Of a DNA stretch of 22,043 nucleotides, positions 1-7,888 are shown piece by piece. The first letter of the stretch is position 1. Every line of letters starts with the position of its first letter. The position numbers and the translations under genes were made by a program. The notes below the pieces were generated by a model, which saw only the letters and a program-made list of their open reading frames with translations, was not told the origin of the DNA and ran no database searches. The stretch comes from an uncultured Hyphomicrobiales bacterium (GTDB taxonomy: Bacteria > Pseudomonadota > Alphaproteobacteria > Rhizobiales > Beijerinckiaceae): the NCBI GenBank assembly GCA_903916165.1, contig CAIWVR010000417.1, positions 1 to 22,043 of the forward strand. The letters are read 5' to 3'.

Positions 1-386
1 ACGTTCATGAAGCTCTTCAGAAGCTGGATCGCCGAGATCGCGACGATGGATGACAGAAGCTTCAGTTTGAGACCGGTGAAATCGATCTTGCCCATCCATT
101 CCGGCCAGTCGCGATGTGCGCTTTCATCGATTTTCGACACGAAATTCTCATAGCCCGAAAAAATCACGATGATGATCAGCGAGCCCGTGAGTGTCAGGTC
201 GATCAGCGACAGAACGCCGAGGATCACGTCGGATTCCGACGCCACCACGGCTGTTGTCATGAAGTGGAAAAGCTCCTGCATGGCCTTGATGAGCAGGCCC
301 GCAAGGCTGACGACGAGCGCGACGTAAAATGGCGCGAGCAGCCAGCGGCTGGCGAACAGAAATTTTTCAAGATAACGCTCAATCAT
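1..386 (-). CDS. YqhA/UPF0114 family inner-membrane protein (C-terminus cut by window edge)
   Basis: Function is unknown for this family; it is a small integral inner-membrane protein. The visible 128 residues give three hydrophobic segments at about 15-35, 54-78 and 108-125, with the SGYENF stretch (77-82) after the second segment and a conserved-looking DWPEWMGKID loop (93-102). E. coli YqhA is about 164 aa, so roughly the last 35 residues lie outside the window. The ATG at 386 is chosen because an in-frame TGA lies four codons upstream and GAGG sits seven bases before it. The gene follows msrA on the same strand after 60 bases. A stronger AAGGAGG further upstream serves a six-codon reading frame that overlaps this start (see the leader-peptide finding). 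Family assignment is from recognition of the sequence pattern; no function is inferred. Confidence 0.85.
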   Translation of the reverse strand, partial: MIERYLEKFLFASRWLLAPFYVALVVSLAGLLIKAMQELFHFMTTAVVASESDVILGVLSLIDLTLTGSLIIIVIFSGYENFVSKIDESAHRDWPEWMGKIDFTGLKLKLLSSIVAISAIQLLKSFMN

Positions 387-446
387 GGACGGGCCTCATG
401 CGGTGCCCCTCCTTGATCGCATGAAGCGCCCACACCGGGCAACAGC

Positions 447-1109
447 TCAGGTTACGGACATGCCGGTGCCCATCTGGCAGGCGATTCCGGTGTCGCCGAG
501 CCCGCAATAGCCGCGTGGATTTTTCGCCAGATATTGCTGGTGATAGGCCTCCGCGAAATAGAATTTTGGCGCCTCGAGGATTTCGGTCGTGATCGCGCCA
601 TAGCCCTTGGCCTTCAGCGCCGGCTCATAGAGCGCCTTCGACGCGTCGGCTGCCGCACGCTGTGCTGGCGTCGTGACATAGAGGCCGGAGCGATATTGTG
701 TGCCCGCATCATTGCCCTGGCGCATGCCCTGCGTCGGGTCGTGGCTTTCCCAGAATGTCTTCAGGAGGAGAGCAAACGACGTCACCTTCGGATCGAAGGC
801 CACCAGCACGACCTCATTATGTCCGGTCATGCCGGAGCAGACTTCCTCATAGGTGGGGTTGGGCGTCGCTCCGGCGGCATAGCCGACAGCAGTCACCCAG
901 ATCTTCTCACGGCCGAGTTCCCAGAACTTGCGCTCCGCACCCCAGAAGCAGCCCATGCCAAACAGCACCGTCTCGCAACCCTCGGGATAGGGCCCCTGCA
1001 GCGGCCGGCCAGTGATGGCATGCGTCTCGGCGGTCGGGATCGGCGCATCGCGGCCGGGCAGGGCCGCGCCGGGGGCCGGAAGTGACGTGCCCTTGAGAAA
1101 TGCGAACAT
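447..1109 (-). CDS. msrA: Peptide methionine-S-sulfoxide reductase MsrA
   Basis: MsrA reduces the S-epimer of methionine sulfoxide, free or in proteins, using a cysteine relay recharged by thioredoxin; it is normally cytoplasmic. The 220-aa protein carries the family signature GCFWG with the catalytic Cys54, the AVGYAAG and GHNEVV blocks, and the SHDPTQ motif. Two C-terminal cysteines, Cys202 and Cys211, match the recycling pair of E. coli MsrA (Cys198/Cys206), so this is the three-cysteine form. An AAAGGAT ribosome site lies six bases before the ATG at 1109. Its neighbours are the small membrane protein upstream (68-base gap) and the YqhA-like gene downstream, all on the minus strand and possibly co-transcribed. 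Length and motifs are as expected; no MsrB is visible. Confidence 0.97.
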   Translation of the reverse strand: MFAFLKGTSLPAPGAALPGRDAPIPTAETHAITGRPLQGPYPEGCETVLFGMGCFWGAERKFWELGREKIWVTAVGYAAGATPNPTYEEVCSGMTGHNEVVLVAFDPKVTSFALLLKTFWESHDPTQGMRQGNDAGTQYRSGLYVTTPAQRAAADASKALYEPALKAKGYGAITTEILEAPKFYFAEAYHQQYLAKNPRGYCGLGDTGIACQMGTGMSVT

Positions 1110-1177
1110 GACCGATCCTTTCTGAAAAACGCATCAAGCCCCAGAGATAGGGCAGCAGATGTGCTTTTTCGAGGGCG

Positions 1178-1498
1178 TCAGGGTCGACTTGAATAGCCGA
1201 TTTTGGGGGCGGAGCGTCGCGTCAGCAAAAGCAGAAAGGCGCCGAGGACAGAAAGGTGGAGGAAGATGGGCCCCTTGAGTGCGGTCACCAGCACGGGATC
1301 CCAGAGCAAGGGGGACAGGCGCTCGGCGGCGGGCTGTAATTGGGCCAGCCGCGGTGCAGCGAAGCTTTGCATCAATGTGCCAGCGTCAAGCCAGACCAGC
1401 GTATCGGCGGCAATGCTGCGGGTACCGTCGAGAACGAGCGCCACAAAACCGGAGGCGAGGAGCAGCAAGGCGGCCGCGCGTAACAGAAAGCGGATCAT
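1178..1498 (-). CDS. Small two-helix membrane protein, PetM-like family of rhizobia
   Basis: A 106-aa protein with a hydrophobic helix at about 3-23, a polar middle with the pattern LLWDPV (64-69), and a second helix at about 77-93 ending in a basic tail. It resembles small proteins that databases label 'PetM family of cytochrome b6f complex subunit 7' in rhizobia; that label is probably a misnomer, because such bacteria lack a b6f complex. The frame is open further upstream, but the ATG at 1498 is chosen because AGGAG lies six bases before it and the hydrophobic helix begins there. It precedes msrA by 68 bases on the same strand. Function unknown; the family link is from memory of similar sequences. 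Confidence 0.7.
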   Translation of the reverse strand: MIRFLLRAAALLLLASGFVALVLDGTRSIAADTLVWLDAGTLMQSFAAPRLAQLQPAAERLSPLLWDPVLVTALKGPIFLHLSVLGAFLLLLTRRSAPKIGYSSRP

Positions 1499-1829
1499 CA
1501 AAAACTCCTGCAAGGCCGGGTGGCGTGGTGGCACCCGAAACGGCGTTTGAGTCAGACTGGAGTCTGCGGCATTGCCTGCCCTGTGTCCATCTCCTTGCTG
1601 ACAGCTTCGATGCCGGGCGCGCATGCGGGTCTCGCGCCAGGGCTTCCCCGCTGCGGTGCCGGGCAGGACGAAACGAGAAAAGCCGAATGATTTCCGTTTG
1701 CCGGGTTGCGCCGCGACCTGTCCTGACTATAGTGCGCGCTCTTGCGGTAGGGCTGACGCCCCCGCAGGCCCGAATCGCTTCAGCCGGCGCAGAGGGACAA
1801 GGCCCTGCGTGCCACCAGGCACGTATGAC
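1499..1829. other. Gene-free stretch before the tRNA
   Basis: No protein-coding frame here has a ribosome site or recognisable product. The right-hand part holds the promoter of the tRNA-Ser gene and the left-hand end holds the ribosome site of the small membrane protein on the minus strand. Confidence 0.6.
1706..1733 (+). promoter_or_regulatory. Sigma-70-type promoter of tRNA-Ser
   Basis: TTGCGC at 1706-1711 and TATAGT at 1728-1733 are separated by 16 bases. The -10 box is followed directly by a GC-rich discriminator (GCGCGCT), as is usual for stable-RNA promoters. The predicted start lies about 90 bases upstream of the mature tRNA. Confidence 0.6.
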
Positions 1830-1919
1830 GGAGGGGTGGCCGAGTGGCTGAAGGCGCACGCCTGGAAAGTGTGTATGCGGGAAACCGTATCGCGGGTTCG
1901 AATCCCGCCCCCTCCGCCA
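1830..1919 (+). tRNA. tRNA-Ser, anticodon GGA
   Basis: The gene folds as a class II tRNA. The acceptor stem GGAGGGG (1830-1836) pairs with CCCCTCC before discriminator G1916, and CCA is encoded (1917-1919). The D-arm has GGCCGAGTGGCTGAAGGC, the anticodon loop is CTGGAAA with anticodon GGA, the long variable arm pairs ATGCGG with CCGTAT (one G-U), and the T-arm reads CGGGTTCGAATCCCG. It reads UCC and UCU serine codons. It separates ordinary genes on its left from the catabolic region on its right. Confidence 0.97.
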
Positions 1920-1926
1920 GATAAAA

Positions 1927-1967
1927 AAGCCTCTCAGGTTGAATGATCCTGATTATTTTCAAGGCTT
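1927..1967 (+). terminator. Possible weak terminator after tRNA-Ser
   Basis: An outer inverted repeat AAGCCT (1927-1932) / AGGCTT (1962-1967) encloses an inner TCAGG (1934-1938) / CCTGA (1948-1952), followed by CTTT. The stem is interrupted and the T-run is short, so this is a weak call based on position and pairing only. Confidence 0.3.
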
Positions 1968-2252
1968 CTTTCGTCATCTGTCTGTTTGCTCAACGAGAGC
2001 TAATTGTCGCGCTGTTTTGTGCGCTCTTGGCTGCCTCAGTTGACCCGCAAGCCATGCCTCCCAAAGCCGAGAATGTTTGATGACCTGTGCGGGGCGTGGT
2101 GCCTGCACGTCATGCTTCTCCTCTGGACACCGGGCTGCCGGCACCCGAGGGCTTTTGTCAGGATGTTTCCAAAGCCTTGGCATCGCCCTCGTGACCAAAA
2201 ATCATAAGTGCAATTCGCCCACGCCGCAGCCTGACGCGACCATGCAGATCAT

Positions 2253-2281
2253 TTGCGCGCGTCCCTGTGCGGCGATACACT
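2253..2281 (+). promoter_or_regulatory. Candidate promoter of the bicupin gene
   Basis: TTGCGC (2253-2258) and TACACT (2276-2281) are separated by 17 bases and lie just upstream of the ribosome site of the gene starting at 2309. The boxes match the sigma-70 consensus only moderately. The 5' leader would be about 20 bases. Confidence 0.35.
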
Positions 2282-2308
2282 TTTACGAAAGATATAAGGG
2301 GGGATGGC

Positions 2309-3421
2309 ATGTCTGGTGGACCACAGGCCTCGGCTGAACTGGCACAAAAGTTCGCATCCGAGAAGGAAACGCCCTATGAGCGCTGGGTGCGCGACGAGGG
2401 GCTCGACATCATCAGCGCCCATTATGTTCCCGACCTGAAGACTGTCGAGCTGAAACCCTGGCCGCGTCGCGGCGGGCGCGGCATTTTCATCAATCACGAA
2501 CAATCGCGCCAGTCGAATGATTGCTATGTCTGCGAAATCCCGCAGGGCGGCAAGCTTGCGCCGCAGCGCCAGCTCTATGAGGAGATGGTGCTGATCCTGG
2601 AGGGGCGCGGCTCGACGACGGTGTGGAACGACTCGGGTCAGCGCATCACCTTCGAATGGAAGGCCGGTGCCATGTTCGCCATTCCGCTGAATTGTTGGCA
2701 CCAGCATTTCAACGGCTCCGGGCAGGCGCCCGCGCGCTATGTTGGCGTGACCTTCTGTCCGCAATTGATCAATCTCTTTGATGATATCGACTTTGTCTTC
2801 AACACGCCGCGCGAGTTCAAGGGACGGTTCAACGGCGAGCCGGATTATTTCGCGGGCAAGGGCGAGCAGAACGGTTTCCTGCTGCGCACGAATTTCGTGC
2901 CGGACGCCGTCAACCTGCCGCTGATCACCGCGAAGGAACGCGGTGCCGGCGGCGGGCATATCCGTTTCAACATGGCGCGTGGCTCGATGGCGAGCCACAT
3001 CTCGCAATTCCCGGTCGGCACCTACAAGAAGGCCCATCGCCATGGTCCGGGCGCGCATGTGATCGTGCTGTCGGGTGAGGGTTTCTCGCTGATGTGGCAG
3101 GATGGCGAGGAGCCGCGGCGCTATGAGTGGAAGGCAGGCACATTGATCGTTCCGCCCAATAACACCTTCCACCAACATTTCAACGCCGGCGCCAGCCCGG
3201 CGCGCTATCTGGCCTTCAAGCATTCGTCGTTCCGCAATGCGCAAGGTGTGCCGCTGTCGTGGATCTCACGACGGCTGGGGGGCAACCAGATCGACTATGC
3301 CGACGAGACACCGCAGGTACGCCGCCTGTTCCAGGAGGCCGTCGAGAGCCATGGCGTTACGCCGCGCATGGACAATATCTATGCGCTGGAGCTCGAAACG
3401 CTTCCGGACGCGCGCAAGTAG
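2309..3421 (+). CDS. Two-domain cupin (bicupin) protein, gentisate-dioxygenase-like fold, substrate unknown
   Basis: A 370-aa soluble protein built from two cupin beta-barrels. The C-terminal cupin keeps the metal set: His243 and His245 in the HRH motif, His250, and His288 in FHQHFN. The N-terminal cupin (about 75-150) has QRQ (86-88) where HxH would be, although WHQHFN (130-135) remains, so its first metal site looks degenerate. Similar proteins are named 'cupin' or 'ethanolamine ammonia-lyase activating protein' in databases; the latter name has no support here. The frame is open to 2267, but the ATG at 2309 is preferred for the AAGGGGGG five bases before it. It stands alone on the plus strand and ends six bases from the end of the convergent minus-strand run. 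A dioxygenase or other metal-dependent role on an aromatic acid is inference from fold and neighbourhood. Confidence 0.85.
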   Translation: MSGGPQASAELAQKFASEKETPYERWVRDEGLDIISAHYVPDLKTVELKPWPRRGGRGIFINHEQSRQSNDCYVCEIPQGGKLAPQRQLYEEMVLILEGRGSTTVWNDSGQRITFEWKAGAMFAIPLNCWHQHFNGSGQAPARYVGVTFCPQLINLFDDIDFVFNTPREFKGRFNGEPDYFAGKGEQNGFLLRTNFVPDAVNLPLITAKERGAGGGHIRFNMARGSMASHISQFPVGTYKKAHRHGPGAHVIVLSGEGFSLMWQDGEEPRRYEWKAGTLIVPPNNTFHQHFNAGASPARYLAFKHSSFRNAQGVPLSWISRRLGGNQIDYADETPQVRRLFQEAVESHGVTPRMDNIYALELETLPDARK

Positions 3422-3427
3422 CGCGTC

Positions 3428-4480
3428 CTATCTCGCCTTGGCACCGCGCCCGCCAATGGTCTCGCGAAAGATCTTCTGCCATTTATCGCCTTCATCAAGC
3501 TGGATGGCGGGATCTTCGAAATAGACGTTCAGCTTCGAGAGCTGCGACTCGACTTTCGTGCTGGTGGGGATGAACTCCCTTGTTTGCAGGGCTTTCTGGC
3601 CCTCGGGAGAAATAACAAAATCGTAGAACAGCAATGCTGCATGCGGATGCGGCGGATTGCGTGCCACAGCTATGCCGTTGGGCCGCGCGATGATCGGGTC
3701 GAGCAGCAGCGCCTCCACCGGTGCTCCAGCCTTGCGCGCCACGTCGATATTTTGCAGGTAGACTGTCAGCCCCATGGGCACGTCGCCCGCCGCGACAAGA
3801 TTGGTGATCAGCGTATGGCCCTTGCGCAGGGAAAAGCCGTTGGTGGCGGCAATGGCGCCGAACAGGGACTTCGCGCGGTCTTCGCCGATGACGTGTGACA
3901 CCGATCCGAACCAGTCGTAATCATCGGCCTCGATCCCGAGCATGCCTTTCCACTTGGGATCTTTCAGGCCCTCATAGCTCGTCGGCAAGTCGGATCTGGC
4001 GATCAGCTTCGTGTTGTAGACAGCGGCGAAAATGTTGACGCGCGTGGCAACCCATTCGCGGTGCGGACGGCGCGCTTCCGCAATCAGGTCGTCGAGCAGC
4101 GGGGAGTCGACTTTCCCGAGCAGGTCCTCGCGGTGCATGATCTCGAGCACCGGGCCGTCACTTTCAAAAACGTCGACTTCTTCGCGCCCGGCCTTTCGCT
4201 CGACCATGGCGCGACGCAGAATGTCTTCGCTGCCGCCGCGCCAGAAGCGCAGCTTGACGCCATACTTGTCCTCGAAAACCTTTTGCAGGGCCGCGATGCT
4301 GGGCACTTGCATGGATGAATAAAGTAACAGCCCGCCTTCCGCCTTCGCGCCCGCCAGCAAGGTCGTTTCGCGCTCGGGGCCGCGCAGGCGCGACAGCTGT
4401 TCGCTTTTGGTCTGCGCCTGTGCGCCGCAGATGGAGAAGACGACGACGAGTGCCGCCGTGATGTGTGCGAAACGTGACAT
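3428..4480 (-). CDS. Iron-type ABC transporter periplasmic substrate-binding protein
   Basis: A 350-aa extracellular solute-binding protein of the type often annotated AfuA/FbpA-like. A Sec signal peptide ends at AQA (about residues 1-23). The mature part has the usual order of a type II binding protein: LYSSMQ near the start of lobe 1, an internal VYNTK segment, and the late ISPEGQKAL block typical of this family. GGGAG lies six bases before the ATG. It is the last gene of the minus-strand catabolic run, 11 bases after a Bug-type binding protein. No permease or ATPase gene is present in the window, so its transporter must be elsewhere or it acts in another way. Iron as ligand is only the family default; in this setting an organic anion is equally possible. 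Confidence 0.88.
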   Translation of the reverse strand: MSRFAHITAALVVVFSICGAQAQTKSEQLSRLRGPERETTLLAGAKAEGGLLLYSSMQVPSIAALQKVFEDKYGVKLRFWRGGSEDILRRAMVERKAGREEVDVFESDGPVLEIMHREDLLGKVDSPLLDDLIAEARRPHREWVATRVNIFAAVYNTKLIARSDLPTSYEGLKDPKWKGMLGIEADDYDWFGSVSHVIGEDRAKSLFGAIAATNGFSLRKGHTLITNLVAAGDVPMGLTVYLQNIDVARKAGAPVEALLLDPIIARPNGIAVARNPPHPHAALLFYDFVISPEGQKALQTREFIPTSTKVESQLSKLNVYFEDPAIQLDEGDKWQKIFRETIGGRGAKAR

Positions 4481-4491
4481 GGCGTTCTCCC

Positions 4492-5538
4492 TCAGCCCCG
4501 GCTGGCCTCGAACAGTTTTTCAAGCTGCTTCAGGATCTCTGGCGGTGCATTGGCGACGAGATCGATCTGCTCGACGATGTCGTCCGCCGTGCCGGGATGA
4601 ACCTCGAGCCGCATCCGCGTGGCGTCCTCCAGCAGCACGGGATCGCGGTGCGCGGCGGCGAAGGCCGCGCGCAGGGCGGCCACGCGGTCTGCCGCGACGG
4701 CTGGAGGCGCCGTGAAGCAGCGTGACAGATGCCAGGGCACTTCTGCCAGTTCCAGAACCTGCCGCGCATGCGCGTCGACCGTCAGTTCGCGCGCGGTCGG
4801 CACATCGGGAAAGGCGGGATGGCGCGTGCTGCGGCCAAATTGCAGGACGACCTTCATCTGCCCGTCCGGCAAGAGCCAGTCGGGCTTGGCGGCAAGGATC
4901 GAGGAATAATCGACCATGCGCCCGTCGACCTCCGCGCGATCGATTGCGAGATTGACCGAGCCGCCGTCGGGAAAGCCGGAGATGATTTTCAGGTTCAGTT
5001 TCAGCACGTCGCGCAGGAGATTGGGGACGTCGAAGCCGGGCGAGCCTTCGCCGGTCGAGCCGATGATGAGGGGCGGGCCTTTCGGATTCCGCGCGGCATC
5101 GATTGTTGCGTGAGCCGCAGCCTTGCGCGCAAACATCAAATAGGCATCATTCTCGAAGCTCGACGAAGACCCGATCCAGTTGAATTTTCGGGGATCGAAT
5201 TGCACGGCGGCATTGTGGCCGGTCAGTCCCATCAGGGGCACGTTGCGTGCGAAAATGCCAAAGGCCGTCCCGTCGCGCGGCGCGGTATTGTAAATGTAAT
5301 TGGCGGCGCGCAGGCTTCCTGCACCCGGCATGTTCTGCACAATGGCCGCCGGTGCGCCGGGCATGTGCCGCGAGATATGGCGCGCGAGCAGGCGCGCATA
5401 GAGGTCATAGCCGCCGCCAGGGCCATAGCCGACAATGATCGACACTTGCTTGCCGCGGTAGAAATCAGCCACGGCATCGGCGTTGGCGGGCAGGATCGGG
5501 ATGAAAAAGGCGGCGGCGGCGAGCAGGCACTTCCACAT
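4492..5538 (-). CDS. Bug/TctC-family periplasmic solute-binding protein (348 aa)
   Basis: Bug proteins are the periplasmic receptors of tripartite tricarboxylate transporters (TctABC) and usually bind carboxylates. A signal peptide ends near ANA-DA (about residue 21). The family glycine-rich ligand loop appears as GYGPGGGYD, followed by the NMPGAG block and the PRDGTAFG block. The frame is open to 5829, but the ATG at 5538 is right because AGGAGA precedes it by six bases and a signal peptide starts there; the upstream part is the end of the next gene read out of frame. It lies 17 bases after one binding-protein gene and 11 before another. It resembles the protein at 14911-15954 more than the paralogous pair at 5556 and 7889 (PRDGT rather than KPDGFT). 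No TctA or TctB is present in the window. Ligand unknown. Confidence 0.9.
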   Translation of the reverse strand: MWKCLLAAAAFFIPILPANADAVADFYRGKQVSIIVGYGPGGGYDLYARLLARHISRHMPGAPAAIVQNMPGAGSLRAANYIYNTAPRDGTAFGIFARNVPLMGLTGHNAAVQFDPRKFNWIGSSSSFENDAYLMFARKAAAHATIDAARNPKGPPLIIGSTGEGSPGFDVPNLLRDVLKLNLKIISGFPDGGSVNLAIDRAEVDGRMVDYSSILAAKPDWLLPDGQMKVVLQFGRSTRHPAFPDVPTARELTVDAHARQVLELAEVPWHLSRCFTAPPAVAADRVAALRAAFAAAHRDPVLLEDATRMRLEVHPGTADDIVEQIDLVANAPPEILKQLEKLFEASRG

Positions 5539-5555
5539 GGCGTCTCTCCTTGAAA

Positions 5556-6635
5556 TCAATCGTTGCCAATCGAATCCCGCAAGACTTTCTTGATGGCAGG
5601 ATCGACCTTGTCGATGCGCGCAAACAGCGCCAGCAGGTCTTCGCCCGGCACGAGATCGGGCTCCTCGCTTGTCACCTTCTTGTAATCTTCGATGAAGGCC
5701 TGATCCTTCATCAGGTCGCGGAATGCCGCGCGCAAAATCTCCACCGACGCCTGTGGCGCCGCCTTGGGCAGCATCAGCCCGCGCTGCATCTGCGTGCCAA
5801 TGTCGCTCATCAGGAGGAGCGCGTCCCATTTGGGACCCGAGGGCGGCTTGCCGAATGTGCGCGCATAGACCTTGTCCATCGAGTCCAGGCCGAATTTTTC
5901 GAGCGCCGGATTGCCTCTTGGCTGGCCGTCGGCGCCAATGACCGGATATTGGAACAGCGGCATGCTGACGCCAGTCTGCATCAGTTGCGGCAGAACCTGT
6001 GTCATGTAGCCGGGCAGCGATGTGCCGCTCAGGTTGATCTCGTTCTGCAGCATCGCCTTGTTGATCTGCGCCGTGCCGGGAAAGCCGGTGACGACCGTGT
6101 AGGGCAGGCCGAAGATCTCCATCGCCAGGCGCAGGCGCGTGTCATGCGACGAGGCACGGCTGTAGCCCGCCAAATAGATCGATTTAGCCTTGATGAAATC
6201 CTCGGGCTTTTGCAGGTCGCCGGGCACGAGATCCTTGCGGGCATAGACCATGTTCCAGCCGCGTGCCCCGCCGATGATGGCGAAATCATTCATGCGGACT
6301 TTGAGTGCGGGATCGTCGATCAGCGGTGCGATGGCGCTGGTCGTGAAATAGCCGAGCGTGAATCCATCGGGCTTCACGTTGATGCCGAGGCCCAGCATGT
6401 TCATCGCCGTGAAGCCGCCGGCACCGGGCGCATTCTGGATGATAATGTCCGGCTTGCCGGGAATGTGCTTGGCCAGATGACGCTGGTAGACGCGCGCCTC
6501 GGTGTCGGCATTGCCGCCGACACCATAGTTGATCAGGAGCGTGAGCACCTTTCCCTGGTAGACAGGGGCCTGCGCGCTGCCCGGCATTGTGCAGGCCAGC
6601 ATGAGACAGGTCGCGAGGAGGCTTGCTGTTTTCAT
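5556..6635 (-). CDS. Divergent Bug/TctC-like periplasmic binding protein, paralogue A (359 aa)
   Basis: The signal peptide ends at AQA (about residue 23). The Bug-type loop reads NYGVGGNADTEAR, followed by QNAPGAGG, MNMLG and KPDGFT. The C-terminus is AIKKVLRDSI. At about 359 aa it is longer than classic Bug proteins (about 320). It matches the protein at 7889-8962 end to end, including shared blocks FGKPPSG and QNEIN and the same C-terminal pattern, so the two arose by duplication. GGGAGA lies five bases before the ATG at 6635. It lies 30 bases after the NicX-like gene and 17 before another binding protein. A periplasmic receptor role is inferred; no transporter membrane subunit is in the window. 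Confidence 0.87.
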   Translation of the reverse strand: MKTASLLATCLMLACTMPGSAQAPVYQGKVLTLLINYGVGGNADTEARVYQRHLAKHIPGKPDIIIQNAPGAGGFTAMNMLGLGINVKPDGFTLGYFTTSAIAPLIDDPALKVRMNDFAIIGGARGWNMVYARKDLVPGDLQKPEDFIKAKSIYLAGYSRASSHDTRLRLAMEIFGLPYTVVTGFPGTAQINKAMLQNEINLSGTSLPGYMTQVLPQLMQTGVSMPLFQYPVIGADGQPRGNPALEKFGLDSMDKVYARTFGKPPSGPKWDALLLMSDIGTQMQRGLMLPKAAPQASVEILRAAFRDLMKDQAFIEDYKKVTSEEPDLVPGEDLLALFARIDKVDPAIKKVLRDSIGND

Positions 6636-6665
6636 GTCATTCTCCCGTGCCGAAGTCGCGTGCGT

Positions 6666-7859
6666 CTATTCCACAAAGGCTTCCAGCAGATCGACCGGAT
6701 CGCCGAACTTGCCTGCGGCTTCCACGACCTGCGGATCGCGCAGGGCCATCAGGAAACCATTGTCGATCAGCGTCGTCGCGCCAAGCTTCACCGTCATGTC
6801 GAAGGCGACGCAATCCTGATGCGTGTGCGGCTCTTCCCAGCGTGGCACCATGCGGTTCATGAAGTCGCTGCGCTTGTCGCTGTCGGTGCCAAAATGCAGG
6901 CAACCAGGCGCGTTGGAGCCCGCCGGATAGGCCTTGAAGCGCGGATATTTCGGATTGAAGCCGCAGCCGAGCTCGTGCAGATGCGCGTTCACGCCCACCA
7001 GCATGTCGCGCAGGATTTCCGCCTCGATCGACTTGCCGTGTACTTTCACGACGAGATCGTCCTTATATTCGATGCCGATCTTCTCGCTGAAGGGCTTCTT
7101 GAACCCCACCGCCCATTGCGGGAAGACGACGCCCTGCATGTCGGCATGTGCGCCGGGCTCGCGCTTGAAACAGGTGCGGTCGTAGATGTTGGGGCCGTGG
7201 GTCGGCAAGTAATGAACGTAGCAGCCCGGTTCGTCGGCAATGTCCTTGCCGCGCCAGCGATTGCCCTGATGCAGGTTCTTCACCATGTCGGGTGTGAATT
7301 TGATGTGCAGGTCCGTGCCACGCGGATCGGAAAAGGCCATGGTGAAGTCTTCGGTCTTGGGATACATGCGCGCGGTGGCGCGGATGATCTCGCCGACGAG
7401 TTCGACCGGAAAACGCGCCTGCGGCGTATGCAGCAGATCGAGATTGCGAAAATACGTGATCTTGACCCAGCGCTGGCCCTTGTCCTTGCGCAGTTTGTTG
7501 AACAGCGGCGCATTGACGGAACAGAACCAGGAGGAGACGACAAGGTCCGCCTTCTCCACCATGGCGCGGCATTCGTCCGGGCAATCCATGATCTGCGTCG
7601 TGTCGGCCATATATTCGCGCGGGAACACGCCGCGCGCATGGGCAACGCCGGTGATGGCGTCCACCACGCGTCGATCGAGCAGAGGATCGGTGAGAAACAG
7701 CATCTGCTCGCCGGGTTTCACGGCAAACACCTTGATCATGTTCTCGATCGCCTGGAAGTAATGGCGCGTCTCGGTGGAGGGCGACACCCAGTCCGAGGGC
7801 AGGGCTGTTGCATAGCGCGATGCGACAATGTCGTCGTAGCTCGGGGGGATGAAGGCCAT
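6666..7859 (-). CDS. NicX/M29-aminopeptidase-like metalloprotein; possible ring-cleaving dioxygenase
   Basis: A 397-aa protein without signal peptide. Its C-terminal half has candidate metal ligands in an order like the M29 aminopeptidase / 2,5-dihydroxypyridine 5,6-dioxygenase (NicX) group: His293, His295 and Glu296 in AHLHELGCG, His322 in CLHFG, and the HxD motif His347-Gln-Asp349. NicX cleaves 2,5-dihydroxypyridine to N-formylmaleamate with Fe(II). AAAGGAC precedes the ATG by six bases. It sits between two paralogous binding-protein genes (gaps 29 and 30 bases), in the same run as a UbiD decarboxylase, a molybdenum hydroxylase subunit and an alpha/beta hydrolase. That company favours a catabolic enzyme over a peptidase, but the family assignment is from motif pattern only. 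A peptidase-like or novel activity remains possible. Confidence 0.55.
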   Translation of the reverse strand: MAFIPPSYDDIVASRYATALPSDWVSPSTETRHYFQAIENMIKVFAVKPGEQMLFLTDPLLDRRVVDAITGVAHARGVFPREYMADTTQIMDCPDECRAMVEKADLVVSSWFCSVNAPLFNKLRKDKGQRWVKITYFRNLDLLHTPQARFPVELVGEIIRATARMYPKTEDFTMAFSDPRGTDLHIKFTPDMVKNLHQGNRWRGKDIADEPGCYVHYLPTHGPNIYDRTCFKREPGAHADMQGVVFPQWAVGFKKPFSEKIGIEYKDDLVVKVHGKSIEAEILRDMLVGVNAHLHELGCGFNPKYPRFKAYPAGSNAPGCLHFGTDSDKRSDFMNRMVPRWEEPHTHQDCVAFDMTVKLGATTLIDNGFLMALRDPQVVEAAGKFGDPVDLLEAFVE

Positions 7860-7888
7860 GGTCTTGTCCTTTCTTTTGGCTTCAGGAT

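Larger units (their letters stand above)
1920..2308. other. Gene-free stretch between tRNA-Ser and the bicupin gene
   Basis: Apart from the possible terminator near 1927 and a promoter candidate at 2253-2281, I see no supported gene. Short open frames here on both strands (about 65-85 codons) have no convincing ribosome site, domain or codon pattern. No integrase or insertion-sequence end is visible. Confidence 0.5.

Noticed and set aside
2242..2256. ATGCAGATCATTTGC near the bicupin promoter as a fourth LysR operator
   Set aside because: The right arm does not match TGCAT at the five-base spacing; only GCA and TGC remain, with a seven-base spacer.
2309..3421. Naming the bicupin gentisate 1,2-dioxygenase
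   Set aside because: The two-cupin layout is shared, but the N-terminal site is degenerate, and no gentisate-pathway partner (maleylpyruvate isomerase or hydrolase) is confirmed nearby.
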